A DNA stretch of 64,000 bases from Candidatus Ruthia endofausta (GCF_013342985.1 NZ_CP054490.1:682001-746000); one strand, 5' to 3'. Shown: positions 18,509 through 29,801, counted from the first letter of the stretch. Numbers and translations are program-made. Notes: generated from the sequence alone by a model not told the origin.

Positions 18509-18955
18509 TTAAGAAAATTTAGACCGAATTAAACCAGACACAACACCCATATCAGTTTTGCCACCCAATTGGCTTTTTAACAAACCCATTAACTTGCCCA
18601 TGTCTTGCATAGAAGACGCGCCGATATCAGCAATTACTTTATTAATGGCAGCATTCACTTCAACATCTGATAATTGTTCTGGCATATAATTATTAATAAC
18701 AACCAACACTGCCTCTTCAACATTAACTAAATCGATACGGCCTGCTTCTTTAAATTGTGAAATTGAATCTTTACCCTGTTTGACCATTTTTTGTACAACG
18801 CTAAGCACCTGCATATCATCCAATTCAATGCGTTCGTCAACTTCTCTTTGTTTGATTACCCCTAAAATCATGCGTATTGCTTTAAGGGTGGCTTTGTCTT
18901 TGGCTTTCATTGCTGATTTCATATCAGCAATAATGCGCGCCTTTAACTCAGACAT
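18509..18955 (-). CDS. yqeY: GatB/YqeY-domain protein
   Basis: 148-residue protein of the YqeY family, related to the tRNA-binding tail of the GatB amidotransferase subunit. It begins 'MSELKARIIADMKSAMKAKD' and ends with the conserved 'MGKLMGLLKSQLGGKTDMG' part. It follows rpsU by 31 bases, the usual rpsU-yqeY pairing; dnaG and rpoD, which often come next, are absent. Its biochemical role is not settled. Confidence 0.9.
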   Translation of the reverse strand: MSELKARIIADMKSAMKAKDKATLKAIRMILGVIKQREVDERIELDDMQVLSVVQKMVKQGKDSISQFKEAGRIDLVNVEEAVLVVINNYMPEQLSDVEVNAAINKVIADIGASSMQDMGKLMGLLKSQLGGKTDMGVVSGLIRSKFS

Positions 18956-18986
18956 AATAGCGAATTATAATACTTAGAATATAGGT

Positions 18987-19202
18987 CTAGTACATGCGCT
19001 TACGATGAACGCGATTTTTAGCCATTTCTTTGTGTGTTCTTTTAACAGCAGCGGCTTTCATGCGCTTATTAACCCAAGTTGGTTTTTCATAGAATTCTTT
19101 TTTTCTTACATCAATGATAACATCAGCTCTGTCACAGGTGCGACGAAAACGTCTAAGTGCGATGTCAAAAGGTTCGTTTTCTTTTACTTTAATTGAAGGC
19201 AT
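18987..19202 (-). CDS. rpsU: 30S ribosomal protein S21
   Basis: 71-residue basic protein needed for base-pairing of mRNA with 16S rRNA during initiation. Begins '[20 protein letters not shown]' and ends in an Arg/Lys-rich tail (HRKRMY). It has been appended to the 3' end of the alpha operon, 11 bases after rplQ. Confidence 0.97.
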   Translation of the reverse strand: MPSIKVKENEPFDIALRRFRRTCDRADVIIDVRKKEFYEKPTWVNKRMKAAAVKRTHKEMAKNRVHRKRMY

Positions 19203-19213
19203 ATATTTTTCCT

Positions 19214-19609
19214 TTATGAGGCGGTAGTTTCAGCAGCTGCATCTGTCGTGGTTTCAAAGTCAACCAATTGGACAATTGCCATTGGGGCTTTATCACCAGT
19301 ACGAAAACCAGCCTTCAAAATACGAATATAACCACCAGGACAATCTTTATAAAATGGTGCTAATTCGGTGAATAATTTAGCAACCATTGCATCGTCACGC
19401 AATTTTGAAAATGCATTACGACGATTGGCAACACTGTCAACTTTGGCTTTAGTAATTAAGGGCTCAACAACACGTCTAAGCTCTTTTGCTTTTGGCAAAG
19501 TTGTGCGAATGGTCTCATGTAAAAATAATGAGTTTGCCATATTTTTAAACATAGCCTTACGATGAGATGAGTTACGATTTAATCGTCTACCTGACTTTCT
19601 ATGTCTCAT
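19214..19609 (-). CDS. rplQ: 50S ribosomal protein L17
   Basis: 131 residues; starts with the family signature [20 protein letters not shown] and contains '[10 protein letters not shown]'. It ends with a short Thr/Ala tail ([12 protein letters not shown]) beyond the conserved core. Ten bases after rpoA, as in other proteobacteria. Confidence 0.97.
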   Translation of the reverse strand: MRHRKSGRRLNRNSSHRKAMFKNMANSLFLHETIRTTLPKAKELRRVVEPLITKAKVDSVANRRNAFSKLRDDAMVAKLFTELAPFYKDCPGGYIRILKAGFRTGDKAPMAIVQLVDFETTTDAAAETTAS

Positions 19610-19619
19610 GTCTTATTCC

Positions 19620-20600
19620 TTATTCACTCATTAAATCAACTGGCGGCCAATTTTCAATACTGGTACCTAAGTCAAGCTCTTTTTCAGTTAACACTTCTTT
19701 AATTTCATTAAGTGATTTACGACCTAAATTAGGGGTTCTTAGTAAATCTTGCTCAGATTTTTGAATTAAATCACCAATATAATAGATTTGTTCTGCCTTT
19801 AAACAGTTTGCACTACGCACGGTTAATTCTAACTCATCCACTGCTGCTAATAATTGTGGATCAAAATCTTCTGATGTTGGTAATGCCGTTTCTTCTTCTA
19901 CTAGCTCTAACTCAACAAATGAAGACAATTGCTCTTGTAAGATTGTTGCTGCACGTTTAATGGCAACTTCTGCATTGACTGAACCATTAGTCTCAATCGT
20001 AATGTTTAATTTATCAAGATTAACTTTCTGCTTAACACGCGCCGCATCCACCGTGAAACTAACACGCCTAATGGGTGAAAAACTTGCATCTAACTGCATA
20101 CCACCAATACTTGACGCTTCGTCAGTGCGTGACGTGGCAGTATCATAGCCAATACCAGTACTAATCTTAAGTGTCATACGCATATGACCTTCATCATTAA
20201 TTGTTGCAATCACTTTATCAGGGTTAAATACCGTAATATCAACACCATTAGCCTCAATATCAGCCACTATAATTTCACACGGGCCTTTTTTGTCAATAAC
20301 AACTTGCGCAGTTTCAGCTGTATTTAATGCAACCGACACTTCTTTAAGGTTAAGCAAGATATCTAATACATCTTCTTGCACACCATCAATTGTAGAAAAC
20401 TCATGCATAACTCCATCAATGACAACTTCGGTCACAGCAGAGCCTGTCATAGAAGATAACAATGTTCTTCTTAGGGCATTGCCCAAAGTATGACCAAAAC
20501 CTCGCTCAAGAGGCTCAAGAATTACTTTGAATTCATTAAGACCAGTTTGAGAAGACTCAACCAGCTTTGGCTTTAAAAAATTTCTTGCACTACCTTGCAT
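19620..20600 (-). CDS. rpoA: DNA-directed RNA polymerase subunit alpha
   Basis: Assembly scaffold of RNA polymerase; its C-terminal domain contacts UP elements and activators. I start it at the ATG at 20600 ([12 protein letters not shown]), 326 residues, because AAGGA lies 7 bases upstream; an earlier in-frame ATG would overlap rpsD. The N-terminal domain holds '[20 protein letters not shown]', and the C-terminal domain ends with '[19 protein letters not shown]'. Length is close to E. coli's 329. Confidence 0.97.
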   Translation of the reverse strand: MQGSARNFLKPKLVESSQTGLNEFKVILEPLERGFGHTLGNALRRTLLSSMTGSAVTEVVIDGVMHEFSTIDGVQEDVLDILLNLKEVSVALNTAETAQVVIDKKGPCEIIVADIEANGVDITVFNPDKVIATINDEGHMRMTLKISTGIGYDTATSRTDEASSIGGMQLDASFSPIRRVSFTVDAARVKQKVNLDKLNITIETNGSVNAEVAIKRAATILQEQLSSFVELELVEEETALPTSEDFDPQLLAAVDELELTVRSANCLKAEQIYYIGDLIQKSEQDLLRTPNLGRKSLNEIKEVLTEKELDLGTSIENWPPVDLMSE

Positions 20601-20610
20601 AATTAATTCC

Positions 20611-21237
20611 TTATTTAGAATACAGTTCAACGATTAAATGTTCTTGAATATCTGATGGTAACTCATCACGAGCAGGAACATTTTTAAACACACCCTTAAG
20701 TGCTTTGTTATCAATATCAAGCCATTGTGGTTGAGTTGATTGTTCAGCCAATTCAAGTGCCAATTGAATACGGCTCTGCTTTTTAGCTTTTTCTCTAATT
20801 GAAATTTCATCATTAATGCTCACTTGGTAAGAAGGAATGTTAACAACCAAACCATTCACTAAAATAGATTTATGCGAAACCAGTTGTCTTGCCTCAGCAC
20901 GTGTAGAACCAAAACCCATGCGATAAACAATATTATCCAAACGACACTCAAGTAGTGATAATAAATTTTCACCTGTAGAGCCTTTCTTTTGCGAAGCCTT
21001 TTTATAATATAGACGAAATTGCTTTTCTAAAATGCCATAGATACGTCTTACTTTTTGTTTTTCACGTAACTGTAACCCATACTCTGTACCCTTCTGACGA
21101 CGTGCATTAGCACCGTGCATACCAGGAAGTTGAGTCACCTTACATTTAGAATCCAGTGATCTAATACCACTTTTAAGAAATAAGTCCGTGCCCTCGCGAC
21201 GCGCTAATTTACAAGTAGGTCCAGTATATCTAGCCAT
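20611..21237 (-). CDS. rpsD: 30S ribosomal protein S4
   Basis: 208-residue primary 16S-binding protein; in E. coli it is also the translational repressor of the alpha operon. Starts [16 protein letters not shown] and carries the S4 RNA-binding domain ('[20 protein letters not shown]', 'HKSILVNG'). Nine-base gap from rpsK. Confidence 0.97.
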   Translation of the reverse strand: MARYTGPTCKLARREGTDLFLKSGIRSLDSKCKVTQLPGMHGANARRQKGTEYGLQLREKQKVRRIYGILEKQFRLYYKKASQKKGSTGENLLSLLECRLDNIVYRMGFGSTRAEARQLVSHKSILVNGLVVNIPSYQVSINDEISIREKAKKQSRIQLALELAEQSTQPQWLDIDNKALKGVFKNVPARDELPSDIQEHLIVELYSK

Positions 21238-21246
21238 AATTTATCC

Positions 21247-21630
21247 TTATACTCTACGTTTCTTAGAAGGACGACAGCCGTTATGAGGGAGTGGTGTCAC
21301 ATCTGTGATTGATTGAATTTTTAAACCTTGTGCGTTAAGACCGCGAATTGCTGGGTCTCTGCCAGGGCCTGGGCCTTTAACACGAACCTCTAAGTTTCTC
21401 ATACCAAAAGCCAATGCTTTCTCACCACAACTGCCTGCAGCTACTTGTGCAGCAAACGGTGTGGACTTTCTTGAACCTCTAAAACCAGAGCCGCCTGAGG
21501 TCGCCCAACAAATTGCATTACCATGACGATCTGTAATCATTACAATGGTGTTATTAAACGTTGCATGAATGTGTGCAATACCATCAGTAATTACTTTTTT
21601 GGACTTCTTTTTTGTAGGTGTTTTAGCCAT
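21247..21630 (-). CDS. rpsK: 30S ribosomal protein S11
   Basis: 127 residues lining the E-site platform. Recognised by '[17 protein letters not shown]', '[18 protein letters not shown]' and the C-terminal '[13 protein letters not shown]'. The N-terminal Lys-rich stretch is slightly shorter or altered relative to E. coli. Confidence 0.97.
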   Translation of the reverse strand: MAKTPTKKKSKKVITDGIAHIHATFNNTIVMITDRHGNAICWATSGGSGFRGSRKSTPFAAQVAAGSCGEKALAFGMRNLEVRVKGPGPGRDPAIRGLNAQGLKIQSITDVTPLPHNGCRPSKKRRV

Positions 21631-21645
21631 AATATCTGCCTATGA

Positions 21646-21999
21646 TTATTTAATTAAACGACGAGGACCCTTGCGAGTTCTTGCGTTTGTTTTTGTTCTT
21701 TGACCACGTAGTGGCAGTGATTTTCTATGACGAACACCACGATAACAACCTAAGTCTTTAAGGCGTTTAATATCCATAACAACTTGACGACGAAGATCAC
21801 CTTCAACTTCATACTTAGCAACTTCTGCACGAATTAATTCCAATTGATCTTCAGTAATATCAATAACTTTGGTAGCTGGGTCTAATTTAAGAGTCATGCA
21901 AATCGCTTTCGCTGTTGTATCGCCAATACCAAGAATTGACTGTAAACCAATCACAATATGTTTATGTATCGGGATGTTTATTCCTGCTATTCTAGCCAT
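21646..21999 (-). CDS. rpsM: 30S ribosomal protein S13
   Basis: 117 residues in the head of the small subunit, contacting tRNA. Starts [17 protein letters not shown] and ends with the basic tail '[17 protein letters not shown]'. A 167-base gap separates it from rpmJ upstream, the largest gap in the superoperon, and could hold a leader or promoter; I see no clear hairpin there. Confidence 0.97.
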   Translation of the reverse strand: MARIAGINIPIHKHIVIGLQSILGIGDTTAKAICMTLKLDPATKVIDITEDQLELIRAEVAKYEVEGDLRRQVVMDIKRLKDLGCYRGVRHRKSLPLRGQRTKTNARTRKGPRRLIK

Positions 22000-22166
22000 T
22001 TATCTTATACCTCTAATATGTTTTGTTCTGTTTCATAGACTTTATTTCCTTATATTCTTTGCTTTTTTATCTCTTATTATGCAATTTTTATCTTAGTAAA
22101 AAGTCGCATAATACTAAATTTAAAACCCCCTATTTTACGCTTACAGCTTTCCAATGTCAATCCTAA

Positions 22167-22280
22167 TTAACCTTGTCTTTGCTTATGACGAGGCTCTTTA
22201 CAAATAACACGAACCACGCTATGGCGCTTGATAATTTTACATTTGTTACAAATTTTCTTAACCGATGCTCTTACTTTCAT
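22167..22280 (-). CDS. rpmJ: 50S ribosomal protein L36
   Basis: 37-residue protein [20 protein letters not shown]..., with the zinc-binding set C-x2-C, then Cys and His ([10 protein letters not shown]) intact, so it is the zinc-binding (C+) form. Between secY (14 bases upstream) and rpsM, the standard position. Confidence 0.96.
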   Translation of the reverse strand: MKVRASVKKICNKCKIIKRHSVVRVICKEPRHKQRQG

Positions 22281-22294
22281 AATAATGACCTTTT

Positions 22295-23593
22295 TTAGTT
22301 TAAACCTGCCTTTTTCATTAATGACTCATACTGATTAGACATTAAGTGAGATTGGGCTTGTGCAATAAAATCCATCACCACAACAACGATGATTAGCAAA
22401 CTGGTACCACCAAAGTAAAATGGCACATTCCAATATAAAATTAAAAACTCTGGCAACAAGCAAACAGCAGTGATATAAACCGCGCCCGATGCTGTTAGCC
22501 TAGACATAACCAAATCAATATAATCTGCCGAGTGCTTGCCTGGTCGAATACCTGGAATAAAACCACCTGACTTACGTAAATTATCAGCTGTGTCTTTTGA
22601 ATCAAATGTTAGTGCCGTGTAGAAGAAGGTAAAAAACACAATGGCAAGTCCATAAAACAACACATATAAAGGTTGTCCTGGGGAAATACTAGCAGTTATA
22701 TCTGCCAACCAGTCCATGCCCTCACTTTGCGAAAACCAGCCTCCCAAGGTTGCTGGAAATAAAATAATTGATGAGGCAAAAATTGGTGGAATGACACCTG
22801 CCATATTGATTTTTAATGGTAAATATGAACTTTGACCACCAACCATTTTACGACCTTGTTGACGCTTGGCATAATTAACCGTGATACGACGTTGTCCTCG
22901 TTCCATAAAGACCACAAAAGCTGTCACTAGCAGTGTCATAATTAATAAAATTGCCACCAAAATAATAGTTAACTCGCCTGTAGATACCAATGATAAAGTT
23001 GAGCCTAATGCCGAAGGCAAGCCTGAAACGATACCAGCAAAAATAATCATTGAAATGCCATTGCCAATGCCTTTTTCTGTAATTTGCTCACCCAGCCACA
23101 TTAAAAATAAAGTGCCTGTGCTTAATGTCACTACAGTCACCATGCTAAAAGTAAAGCCATCTTGAGTAACCAAAGCAACACCACCAGCACTTTGTGATTG
23201 CAAAGCAATAGAAATACCATAGGATTGAAACACTGCTAATACCACTGTACCTATACGTGTGTATTGTGTAATTTTACGTTTACCTGTTTCGCCTTCTTTC
23301 TTCAATTGTTCTAACTTTAGCACAACAGAGGTCATCAACTGAATAATAATTGATGCCGAAATATAAGGCATAATACCCAAAGTAAAAATAGATAATCTTT
23401 CTAACGCGCCACCTGAAAACATATTAAACATATCCAAAATCGTACCTTGTTGATCTTGTACGAGTGAGGCAAGCGCTGCACTTGAGATAAATGGAATGGT
23501 AATATGCGTACCCAACCTAAAAATGATTAACGCACCCAATAAAAAAAGGATGCGCTTTGATAAATCTTGAGAGAGGCCTAAGGGTTGGTTCAT
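22295..23593 (-). CDS. secY: preprotein translocase subunit SecY
   Basis: Central channel of the Sec translocon in the inner membrane. The 432-residue protein shows ten hydrophobic segments, the plug region '[20 protein letters not shown]', and cytoplasmic loops with '[20 protein letters not shown]' used for ribosome and SecA contact. Three bases after rplO, so cotranslated with the spc operon. Confidence 0.98.
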   Translation of the reverse strand: MNQPLGLSQDLSKRILFLLGALIIFRLGTHITIPFISSAALASLVQDQQGTILDMFNMFSGGALERLSIFTLGIMPYISASIIIQLMTSVVLKLEQLKKEGETGKRKITQYTRIGTVVLAVFQSYGISIALQSQSAGGVALVTQDGFTFSMVTVVTLSTGTLFLMWLGEQITEKGIGNGISMIIFAGIVSGLPSALGSTLSLVSTGELTIILVAILLIMTLLVTAFVVFMERGQRRITVNYAKRQQGRKMVGGQSSYLPLKINMAGVIPPIFASSIILFPATLGGWFSQSEGMDWLADITASISPGQPLYVLFYGLAIVFFTFFYTALTFDSKDTADNLRKSGGFIPGIRPGKHSADYIDLVMSRLTASGAVYITAVCLLPEFLILYWNVPFYFGGTSLLIIVVVVMDFIAQAQSHLMSNQYESLMKKAGLN

Positions 23594-23596
23594 AAT

Positions 23597-24040
23597 TTAC
23601 TCGTTCACTGAGCCTTTAACAGCTTCAATCGCCAACTTTGCGCCTTTAGTTGCTTTGATACCAGTCAATGTAACTGCTCTGGTAATTTCACCAGAAAGCA
23701 TGACTTTAACACGTTTGATATTTTTAGTCACTAAATTGTGTACTTTTAAAACGTCAATGGTAATGTCAGTCTCAGTCAGTTTATCAACTTCAGATAATGT
23801 TACTTGTGAGGTAATAATGGACACTCTTGATGAGAATCCAACCTTCGGAAGACGATGTTGTAAAGGCATTTGACCACCTTCAAAACCAATCTTGCTGAAA
23901 CCGCCAGAACGTGCTTTTTGACCCTTATGGCCACGACCACAAGTCTTACCAAAGCCACTGCCAATGCCACGACCCACACGTTTTCTTGATTGCTTCTCGC
24001 CTTCGGCGGGTGACAATGTGTTTAATTGCATAATGTTCAT
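23597..24040 (-). CDS. rplO: 50S ribosomal protein L15
   Basis: 147 residues; '[20 protein letters not shown]' and the glycine-rich '[13 protein letters not shown]' identify it. The first ATG (24040) has GAGG nine bases upstream; a second ATG three codons later matches the usual start of the family, so the N terminus is uncertain by three residues. Confidence 0.97.
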   Translation of the reverse strand: MNIMQLNTLSPAEGEKQSRKRVGRGIGSGFGKTCGRGHKGQKARSGGFSKIGFEGGQMPLQHRLPKVGFSSRVSIITSQVTLSEVDKLTETDITIDVLKVHNLVTKNIKRVKVMLSGEITRAVTLTGIKATKGAKLAIEAVKGSVNE

Positions 24041-24044
24041 TTTC

Positions 24045-24401
24045 TTAATCCTCTACTTTTAGTAAGTAAGCTACTTTATTAATCATGCCTCTGATTTCAG
24101 GCGTATCTTTAAGCTCTTTTGTGTGGTTAATGCGCTTTAAGCTAAGCCCTGTAATGGTTGCACGGTGAGATGGCAAGCGACCATGAAAACTTTTAACCAG
24201 AGTAACACTCACTGTATTGTGCTTACTAGATGCTTGTGTGTTTTTAGTTGTTGTCGGTTTTTTAGCCGCTGCTATTCTTTTAGACACAACTTTAACTGGT
24301 GTTTTTTTTTCTGGTGTTTTTACTTGTTTAACGCGTGCTTTCTTAGCAGTCGGTTTTTTAGTTGCTGCTATTCTTTTAACTACTTTGCTTTCTTCAGCCA
24401 T
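24045..24401 (-). CDS. rpmD: 50S ribosomal protein L30 with a long Lys/Ala-rich N-terminal extension
   Basis: The last 60 residues are a normal L30 ('[20 protein letters not shown]' to '[13 protein letters not shown]'). Before it stand about 58 extra residues rich in Lys, Ala, Thr and Pro, built around a repeated 'KRIAA-KKPT' unit (near residues 9-18 and 41-50). The extension is in frame without stops, has no internal ATG, and its ATG has GGAG correctly spaced and overlaps the rpsE stop, so it is probably translated. It resembles histone-H1-like tails and is unusual, since L30 is normally about 60 residues. Confidence 0.93.
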   Translation of the reverse strand: MAEESKVVKRIAATKKPTAKKARVKQVKTPEKKTPVKVVSKRIAAAKKPTTTKNTQASSKHNTVSVTLVKSFHGRLPSHRATITGLSLKRINHTKELKDTPEIRGMINKVAYLLKVED

Positions 24402-24919
24402 TATCTTTCTCCAGTAATTTGATCAGCAGTCTTACCACGCTTGGCAGCAACCAGTTGTGGAGATGACATAGAAGTCAAACCTTCAACTGTTGCACGCACC
24501 ACACTAATTGGATTACGAGTACCGTTACATTTCGCCAAAATATTATGTACACCTACCGCTTCCAATACGCTACGCATTGGACCGCCAGCAATAACACCTG
24601 TACCTTCTGAAGCTGGTTGCATATAAACTTTAGCTGCACCAACACTTGAGGTAATTGGATAATGAAGTGTGCCATTTACCAGTGGTACAGACTTCATTGC
24701 CTTGCGTGCTTTATTCATTGCTTTTTGAATAGCAGCAGGCACTTCACGTGCTTTTCCTGTGCCATAGCCAACCTTACCATTACCATCACCAACAACAACC
24801 AGTGCTGAAAAACCAAAGATACGCCCACCTTTAACTACTTTTACAACACGACGGATATTAACCAATTTTTCAATATAATCATTATCATCGTTGTTGTTAT
24901 TTTTCTTATATTCAGCCAT
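24401..24919 (-). CDS. rpsE: 30S ribosomal protein S5
   Basis: 172 residues involved in translational accuracy. Has the S5 double-stranded RNA-binding part ('[20 protein letters not shown]') and '[18 protein letters not shown]'. The N terminus has a short Asn/Asp-rich stretch (NNNNDDNDY). Stop and rpmD start overlap by one base. Confidence 0.97.
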   Translation of the reverse strand: MAEYKKNNNNDDNDYIEKLVNIRRVVKVVKGGRIFGFSALVVVGDGNGKVGYGTGKAREVPAAIQKAMNKARKAMKSVPLVNGTLHYPITSSVGAAKVYMQPASEGTGVIAGGPMRSVLEAVGVHNILAKCNGTRNPISVVRATVEGLTSMSSPQLVAAKRGKTADQITGER

Positions 24920-24962
24920 TATTTATGCCTTTTTAATTTTTTAAATTAATCTTATTAATAAC

Positions 24963-25310
24963 TTAGAAGTCTAGACCACCTTCTCTTGCTGCATCAGCCA
25001 ATGCCTTGACACGACCATGATATTTAAATCCAGAACGATCAAAAGCCACCTTTGTTACTTTTACACTGGTAGCAGCTTTAGCAATTGCCTCACCAATCTT
25101 AGTTGCTGCATCTAGATTACCACCATTTTTAAGTTTAGCTGCCAATGTTGAAGCAGAAGCCAAAGTTTTAGTGCCACAAGGACTAATAATCTGAGCATAA
25201 ATATGCTGTGCAGTTTTGTGAACGCACAAGCGTTCAACACTTCTTTGTACGTGCTTGGCCCTAAATTTGGCTGCTCTTCTTAAGCGAGCTTGTTTTTTAG
25301 AAAGTTTCAT
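24963..25310 (-). CDS. rplR: 50S ribosomal protein L18
   Basis: 115 residues; binds 5S rRNA. Recognised by '[20 protein letters not shown]' and the C-terminal '[20 protein letters not shown]'. A 43-base gap to rpsE follows, longer than most here. Confidence 0.97.
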   Translation of the reverse strand: MKLSKKQARLRRAAKFRAKHVQRSVERLCVHKTAQHIYAQIISPCGTKTLASASTLAAKLKNGGNLDAATKIGEAIAKAATSVKVTKVAFDRSGFKYHGRVKALADAAREGGLDF

Positions 25311-25327
25311 ATTAATACCTTGGTCAA

Positions 25328-25873
25328 TTATTTCTTCTTAGCTTCTTTGCGAACCACTTGTTCATCAGCATAACGAACACCCTTACCCTTGTAAGGTTCT
25401 GGTGGACGATAAGCTCTAATTTCAGCGGCCACTTGACCTACTTTTTGCTTGTCCATGCCTTTGATAACAATTTCAGTTTGAGAGGGTGTTTCAACTGTAA
25501 TGTCTTCTGGGAGTTTGTAATTAATTGGGTGTGAAAAACCCAACGTCAAATCCAACACTTTCCCCATTATTTTGGCACGATAACCAACCCCAATTAGGGT
25601 TAACTTCTTTTCCCAGCCTTCTGTTACACCTTGAATAAGGTTTGCAGTATTGGTTCTTACTGTACCGGCTTGAGCCCAAGTTTTCTTTTGCTCTTTTTTT
25701 TCAGAAATAGTAATATCAAAACTAAGTTCATTATCAGTGTTTGTAACTACTACACAAGAATGGATATTCATACTCAACTGGCCCAATTTACCCTTGGCAG
25801 ACATTAAATTACCAGTAATGGTAACTTCAACACCAGTTGGTATGGTAATGGGTGATTTTGCAACTCTAGACAT
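25328..25873 (-). CDS. rplF: 50S ribosomal protein L6
   Basis: 181 residues with the two-fold repeated L6 domain and the signature '[14 protein letters not shown]' near the C terminus; starts [17 protein letters not shown]. Slightly longer than the 177 of E. coli because of the Lys-rich end. Confidence 0.97.
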   Translation of the reverse strand: MSRVAKSPITIPTGVEVTITGNLMSAKGKLGQLSMNIHSCVVVTNTDNELSFDITISEKKEQKKTWAQAGTVRTNTANLIQGVTEGWEKKLTLIGVGYRAKIMGKVLDLTLGFSHPINYKLPEDITVETPSQTEIVIKGMDKQKVGQVAAEIRAYRPPEPYKGKGVRYADEQVVRKEAKKK

Positions 25874-25888
25874 TCTAACTCTCCAATA

Positions 25889-26284
25889 TTAGTAAATGCC
25901 GCACAAAACTTCGCCACCAACATTTTGGGTGTGCGCTGCTTGTCCAGTCATCACACCCTTGGGCGTGGAAACAATAACAATACCTAAACCATTCATCACA
26001 CTTGGCATTTGCGAACTGCCAACATAAACTCTTAAACTTGGCTTTGATATGCGCTGTAATTTTTCAATAACTGGCTTGTTGTTATAATATTTTAATTTGA
26101 TGTTTAATGTTTTGCTAGCAGCAATACCATCAACACTAAAAGATTCAATATAGCCTTCTTGTTGCATTACACTTGCAATGGCAAATTTTAGATTTGATGC
26201 TGGAACATTAACTTCTTTTTTCTCAACCATTTGTGCATTGCGAATGCGCGTTAACATGTCAGCAATAGGATCAGACATACTCAT
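25889..26284 (-). CDS. rpsH: 30S ribosomal protein S8
   Basis: 131 residues; begins [20 protein letters not shown] and ends with '[20 protein letters not shown]'. In E. coli S8 represses the spc operon by binding its mRNA at rplE; gene order here would allow the same, but I have not identified the site. Confidence 0.97.
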   Translation of the reverse strand: MSMSDPIADMLTRIRNAQMVEKKEVNVPASNLKFAIASVMQQEGYIESFSVDGIAASKTLNIKLKYYNNKPVIEKLQRISKPSLRVYVGSSQMPSVMNGLGIVIVSTPKGVMTGQAAHTQNVGGEVLCGIY

Positions 26285-26295
26285 ATTATTTCTCC

Positions 26296-26601
26296 TTACC
26301 AGCTTGCTTTAGATAAACCTGACACTTCACCATTCATAGTGCGCTCTCTAAGTTTGGTTCTAGCAAGACCAAACTTACGGTAAAAACCATGTGGGCGACC
26401 TGTCAAAGCGCAACGACTACGCTGACGTGTTGGCGAAGCATCACGTGGCAGAGCTTGCAATTTAATGGTTGCTTGAAAACGCTCTTCATCAGATGCGTTA
26501 ATACTCTTAATAATTTTCTTAAGCTCAAGGCGTTTTGCTTTGTATTTTTCAACCAGCTTTGTACGCTTGATGTCTCTATTTATCATAGACTTTTTAGCCA
26601 T
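26296..26601 (-). CDS. rpsN: 30S ribosomal protein S14, zinc-free form
   Basis: 101 residues, the longer proteobacterial type without the CxxC zinc ribbon. Contains '[20 protein letters not shown]' and ends in 'GLSKASW'. Five bases after rplE. Confidence 0.97.
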   Translation of the reverse strand: MAKKSMINRDIKRTKLVEKYKAKRLELKKIIKSINASDEERFQATIKLQALPRDASPTRQRSRCALTGRPHGFYRKFGLARTKLRERTMNGEVSGLSKASW

Positions 26602-26606
26602 TTTTC

Positions 26607-27146
26607 CTATCCTCTAAATGGAAATTTAAACATTGCCAATAGTTTCTTAGCGTCTTCGTCACTTTTTGTAGTGGTGGTAATAGCAATATCCATCCCATGC
26701 ACCCTTGTTACTTTTTCAAAATCAATTTCAGCAAATGTAATCTGTTCAGTAATGCCCATATTGTAATTACCACGACCATCAAACGCAGTGGCTTTTAAAC
26801 CACGAAAATCACGAATACGAGGAATAGCAACATTGAGCAAACGATCAAGGAATTCATACATTCTTTCCTTGCGTAAAGTGACCTTACAGCCAATTGGGTT
26901 TCCTTCTCTTAGCTTAAAACTTGCCACTGATTTACGCGCATTACAAGTGAGTGGCTTCTGACCAGAAATAAGACTCATTTCTTCTAAAGCGCTTTGTAGT
27001 AGCTTTTTATCACCCAATGCACTACCCAATCCCATATTGATTGTAATCTTTTCAATCTTAGGTACTTGCATAGGATTAGACATACCTAACTCTTTTTGCA
27101 AAATTGGTAAAATTTCATTTTTGTATTGTTCCTGTAATCTAGACAC
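26607..27146 (-). CDS. rplE: 50S ribosomal protein L5
   Basis: 179 residues; binds 5S rRNA and contacts P-site tRNA. '[19 protein letters not shown]' and '[20 protein letters not shown]' are diagnostic. Length matches E. coli. Confidence 0.97.
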   Translation of the reverse strand: MSRLQEQYKNEILPILQKELGMSNPMQVPKIEKITINMGLGSALGDKKLLQSALEEMSLISGQKPLTCNARKSVASFKLREGNPIGCKVTLRKERMYEFLDRLLNVAIPRIRDFRGLKATAFDGRGNYNMGITEQITFAEIDFEKVTRVHGMDIAITTTTKSDEDAKKLLAMFKFPFRG

Positions 27147-27168
27147 GCTTATATTTCCTTATACTTAA

Positions 27169-27480
27169 TCAAACGATTGCTTCATCATTTGATTTAAAAA
27201 ATCTTTCTTTAATACCATCTTTATTAGTGCGGATGCCCACTCTATCAGCCTTTTTACTTGCTGGATTATAAATAGCAATATTAGAAATCGCCAAAGGCAT
27301 TTCTATCTCTTTAATACCACCCGTAACACCTGCATTTGGGTTGGGTCTCACATGCTTCTTGGCAAGATTTAAACCTTCAAGCAGCACTTTGGCATTTAAT
27401 ACCTTGGTTACTGTGCCTGTAGAGCCTTTGTCTTTACCAGCAATAACAACAACCTCATCATTTAATTTAATCTTTTGCAT
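27169..27480 (-). CDS. rplX: 50S ribosomal protein L24
   Basis: 103 residues; assembly initiator with a KOW motif ('KLNDEVVVIAGKDKGSTGTV'). ATG overlaps the rplN stop by one base, implying coupled translation. N terminus starts directly at MQKIKLND. Confidence 0.96.
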   Translation of the reverse strand: MQKIKLNDEVVVIAGKDKGSTGTVTKVLNAKVLLEGLNLAKKHVRPNPNAGVTGGIKEIEMPLAISNIAIYNPASKKADRVGIRTNKDGIKERFFKSNDEAIV

Positions 27481-27848
27481 TATAAAACCTCTGGTGCAAG
27501 TGAAACAATTTTCATAAATTGTGCATTGCGTAATTCGCGAGTGACTGGGCCAAAAATACGAGTACCGATTGGCTCAAGCTTTGTATTTAGAAGTACAATT
27601 GCATTATTATCAAAACGAATACGAGATCCATCGCTACGACGAACACCATGAGCAGTACGCACAACAACTGCGTCATACACATCGCCTTTTTTAACTTTGC
27701 CACGCGGTGCGGCTTCTTTAATACTAACCTTGATGACATCGCCGATATTAGCATAACGACGCTTAGAACCACCCAGCACTTTAATACACATTGCTTTAAC
27801 GCCACCACTATTATCTGCGACCTTAAGTTTTGTTTGCATTTGAATCAT
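27480..27848 (-). CDS. rplN: 50S ribosomal protein L14
   Basis: 122 residues; '[20 protein letters not shown]' and '[17 protein letters not shown]' identify it. First gene of the spc section, 28 bases after rpsQ; I see no separate promoter. Confidence 0.97.
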   Translation of the reverse strand: MIQMQTKLKVADNSGGVKAMCIKVLGGSKRRYANIGDVIKVSIKEAAPRGKVKKGDVYDAVVVRTAHGVRRSDGSRIRFDNNAIVLLNTKLEPIGTRIFGPVTRELRNAQFMKIVSLAPEVL

Positions 27849-27876
27849 GATTTACTCTCTTTTAATAAACTTAATA

Positions 27877-28143
27877 TTAATCAACAGAAATTGATTTTTC
27901 AACCACTTCCAATAATGCCCAATGCTTAGTTTTTGAAAATGGTTTTGCTTCAACCACTCGAACTAAATCACCACGTGTGCATTCATTCTTTTCATCATGT
28001 GCATGCACCTTGGTACTGCGTTTGATGTATTTTTTATAAATAGGATGTCTCACTTTGCGTTCAATTAAAACAGCAATTGTCTTGTCACGATTGCTACTCA
28101 CAACCGTGCCTGTTAATACGCGTTCTACTTTTTTATCACTCAT
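27877..28143 (-). CDS. rpsQ: 30S ribosomal protein S17
   Basis: 88 residues with the OB-fold of S17 ('[20 protein letters not shown]', '[20 protein letters not shown]'). Overlaps rpmC by four bases (ATGA). Confidence 0.97.
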   Translation of the reverse strand: MSDKKVERVLTGTVVSSNRDKTIAVLIERKVRHPIYKKYIKRSTKVHAHDEKNECTRGDLVRVVEAKPFSKTKHWALLEVVEKSISVD

Positions 28144-28328
28144 GCTTGTTTCTGCCTAATAATAGTTTTAACTTGTGCAATGAATCTTTTAGTTTTGCCT
28201 AACTTTGAAGCATCATCCAATTGTGCGCTTTTATGTTGCATACGCAACTCAAAATGTTCCTTTAGAAGTTTAATTAGCGTTTCATTAAGTGTTGAAACGT
28301 CTTGATCTCTTAATTCTTTAACATTCAT
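28140..28328 (-). CDS. rpmC: 50S ribosomal protein L29
   Basis: 62 residues, two-helix hairpin near the exit tunnel. '[20 protein letters not shown]' then '[15 protein letters not shown]'. Overlaps rplP by one base and rpsQ by four. Confidence 0.96.
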   Translation of the reverse strand: MNVKELRDQDVSTLNETLIKLLKEHFELRMQHKSAQLDDASKLGKTKRFIAQVKTIIRQKQA

Positions 28329-28738
28329 TACATTACCGTTCGTTTAATTACTGTCGTTTTAACTGGCAGCTTTGCTGCCGCTAACGCAAACGCCTCTCTA
28401 GCAATTGTCTCTTCAACGCCTTGCATTTCAAATAACATTTGACCAGGTTTAATTTGTGCAACCCAATACTCAACACTACCTTTACCTTTGCCCATTCTAA
28501 CTTCTAGTGGTTTTTTAGTAATAGGCTTGTCTGGAAATACACGAATCCAAATTTTTCCTTGACGCTTAACATGGCGTGTCATTGCACGACGTGCAGATTC
28601 AATTTGTCTAGCAGTCATACGACATCTGCCTGTTGCCTGAAGTCCGATTTCACCAAAACTAACCTTATGACTCGTTGCAAGGCCACGATTATGGCCTTTC
28701 ATCATTTTTCTAAATTTTGTTCTCTTAGGTTGTAACAT
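28328..28738 (-). CDS. rplP: 50S ribosomal protein L16
   Basis: 136 residues; starts [20 protein letters not shown] and has '[20 protein letters not shown]', the region that contacts the A-site tRNA elbow. Exactly the E. coli length. Confidence 0.97.
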   Translation of the reverse strand: MLQPKRTKFRKMMKGHNRGLATSHKVSFGEIGLQATGRCRMTARQIESARRAMTRHVKRQGKIWIRVFPDKPITKKPLEVRMGKGKGSVEYWVAQIKPGQMLFEMQGVEETIAREAFALAAAKLPVKTTVIKRTVM

Positions 28739-28754
28739 TTATCAATCCTTCACT

Positions 28755-29447
28755 TTATTTTTTGGCAATTTGATTCGTTGCACCACGACGAGCAACCTCA
28801 TCTAGTGTGCCTTTTTTGTGATCTAAAATCTCACCCTTGAAAATCCAAACCTTAATACCAATAACACCGTATTGTGTATTTGCACCATAAGAAGAGTAAT
28901 CAACATCAGCTCTAAAAGTATGCAGGGGCACTCGACCTTCACGATACCACTCAGAACGCGCAATTTCTGCACCATTTAAACGGCCACTGACCATCACTTT
29001 AATACCTTGGGCACCCAAACGAGTTGCATTGCCTAGTACACGCTTAACAGCACGACGATACATCACACGTTTTTCTAATTGTTGGGCAATATTTTCAGCC
29101 ACCAAACGCGCATCAAGCTCAGGTTTTTTAATTTCTTCAATGTTAATATGAACAGGAATACCCATCATTTCTGAAACAATTGACTTTAACTGCTCAATAT
29201 CAGCACCTTTCTTGCCAATAACAATGCCTGGACGTGCCGTATGAATAGTAACTTTGGCATTATTTACCAAACGCTCAATCTGAATACGACTAACAGAAGC
29301 ATTCGTTAATTTATCGAACAGATAATCTCTAACTCCAATATCAGATAATAAATACTTAGAATAATCTTGACTATTGGCATACCATTTAGAATCCCAATCT
29401 TTGACAATACCTAATCTAATACCTTTTGGATTTACTTTTTGACCCAT
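28755..29447 (-). CDS. rpsC: 30S ribosomal protein S3
   Basis: 230 residues; KH domain with '[20 protein letters not shown]' and the C-terminal '[20 protein letters not shown]' signature. Forms part of the mRNA entry channel. Confidence 0.97.
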   Translation of the reverse strand: MGQKVNPKGIRLGIVKDWDSKWYANSQDYSKYLLSDIGVRDYLFDKLTNASVSRIQIERLVNNAKVTIHTARPGIVIGKKGADIEQLKSIVSEMMGIPVHINIEEIKKPELDARLVAENIAQQLEKRVMYRRAVKRVLGNATRLGAQGIKVMVSGRLNGAEIARSEWYREGRVPLHTFRADVDYSSYGANTQYGVIGIKVWIFKGEILDHKKGTLDEVARRGATNQIAKK

Positions 29448-29454
29448 ATTAAAC

Positions 29455-29793
29455 CTACTTGCTTACGCCAACTGTAATGTGGCTTGTTCTTTTTAAAATT
29501 CTATTCGCCTTACCTTTTGCTCTTGGGCGAATTCTTTTCATGGTTGAACCTTCGTCAATATAAATACTGGTAACGAATAATTCATCAATATCTAGTCCAT
29601 CATTGTGCTCAGCATTGGAAATGGCCGAGTTCAACACTTTTTTGACTAAAATCGCTGCCTTTTTATTACTGAATGATAAAATATTTAAGGCTTCTTCTAC
29701 TGATTTAAGACGAATCTGATCCACCACCAATCTTGCCTTAAAAGCGGATGTTTTTGCATATTTATGTATTGCTTTAACTTCTTTCATTGTCAT
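29455..29793 (-). CDS. rplV: 50S ribosomal protein L22
   Basis: 112 residues; a beta-hairpin reaches into the exit tunnel. '[20 protein letters not shown]' and '[20 protein letters not shown]' are diagnostic. Seven bases before rpsC. Confidence 0.97.
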   Translation of the reverse strand: MTMKEVKAIHKYAKTSAFKARLVVDQIRLKSVEEALNILSFSNKKAAILVKKVLNSAISNAEHNDGLDIDELFVTSIYIDEGSTMKRIRPRAKGKANRILKRTSHITVGVSK

Positions 29794-29801
29794 CTACCTA
29801 T

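Noticed and set aside
22000-22166. Extra small gene between rpsM and rpmJ
   Set aside because: No frame with start and ribosome-binding site; rpmJ itself explains the adjacent coding signal.
24165-24422. Phe/Cys-rich plus-strand frames of 66-85 codons
   Set aside because: They are antisense to the Lys-rich part of rpmD, which produces such composition automatically.
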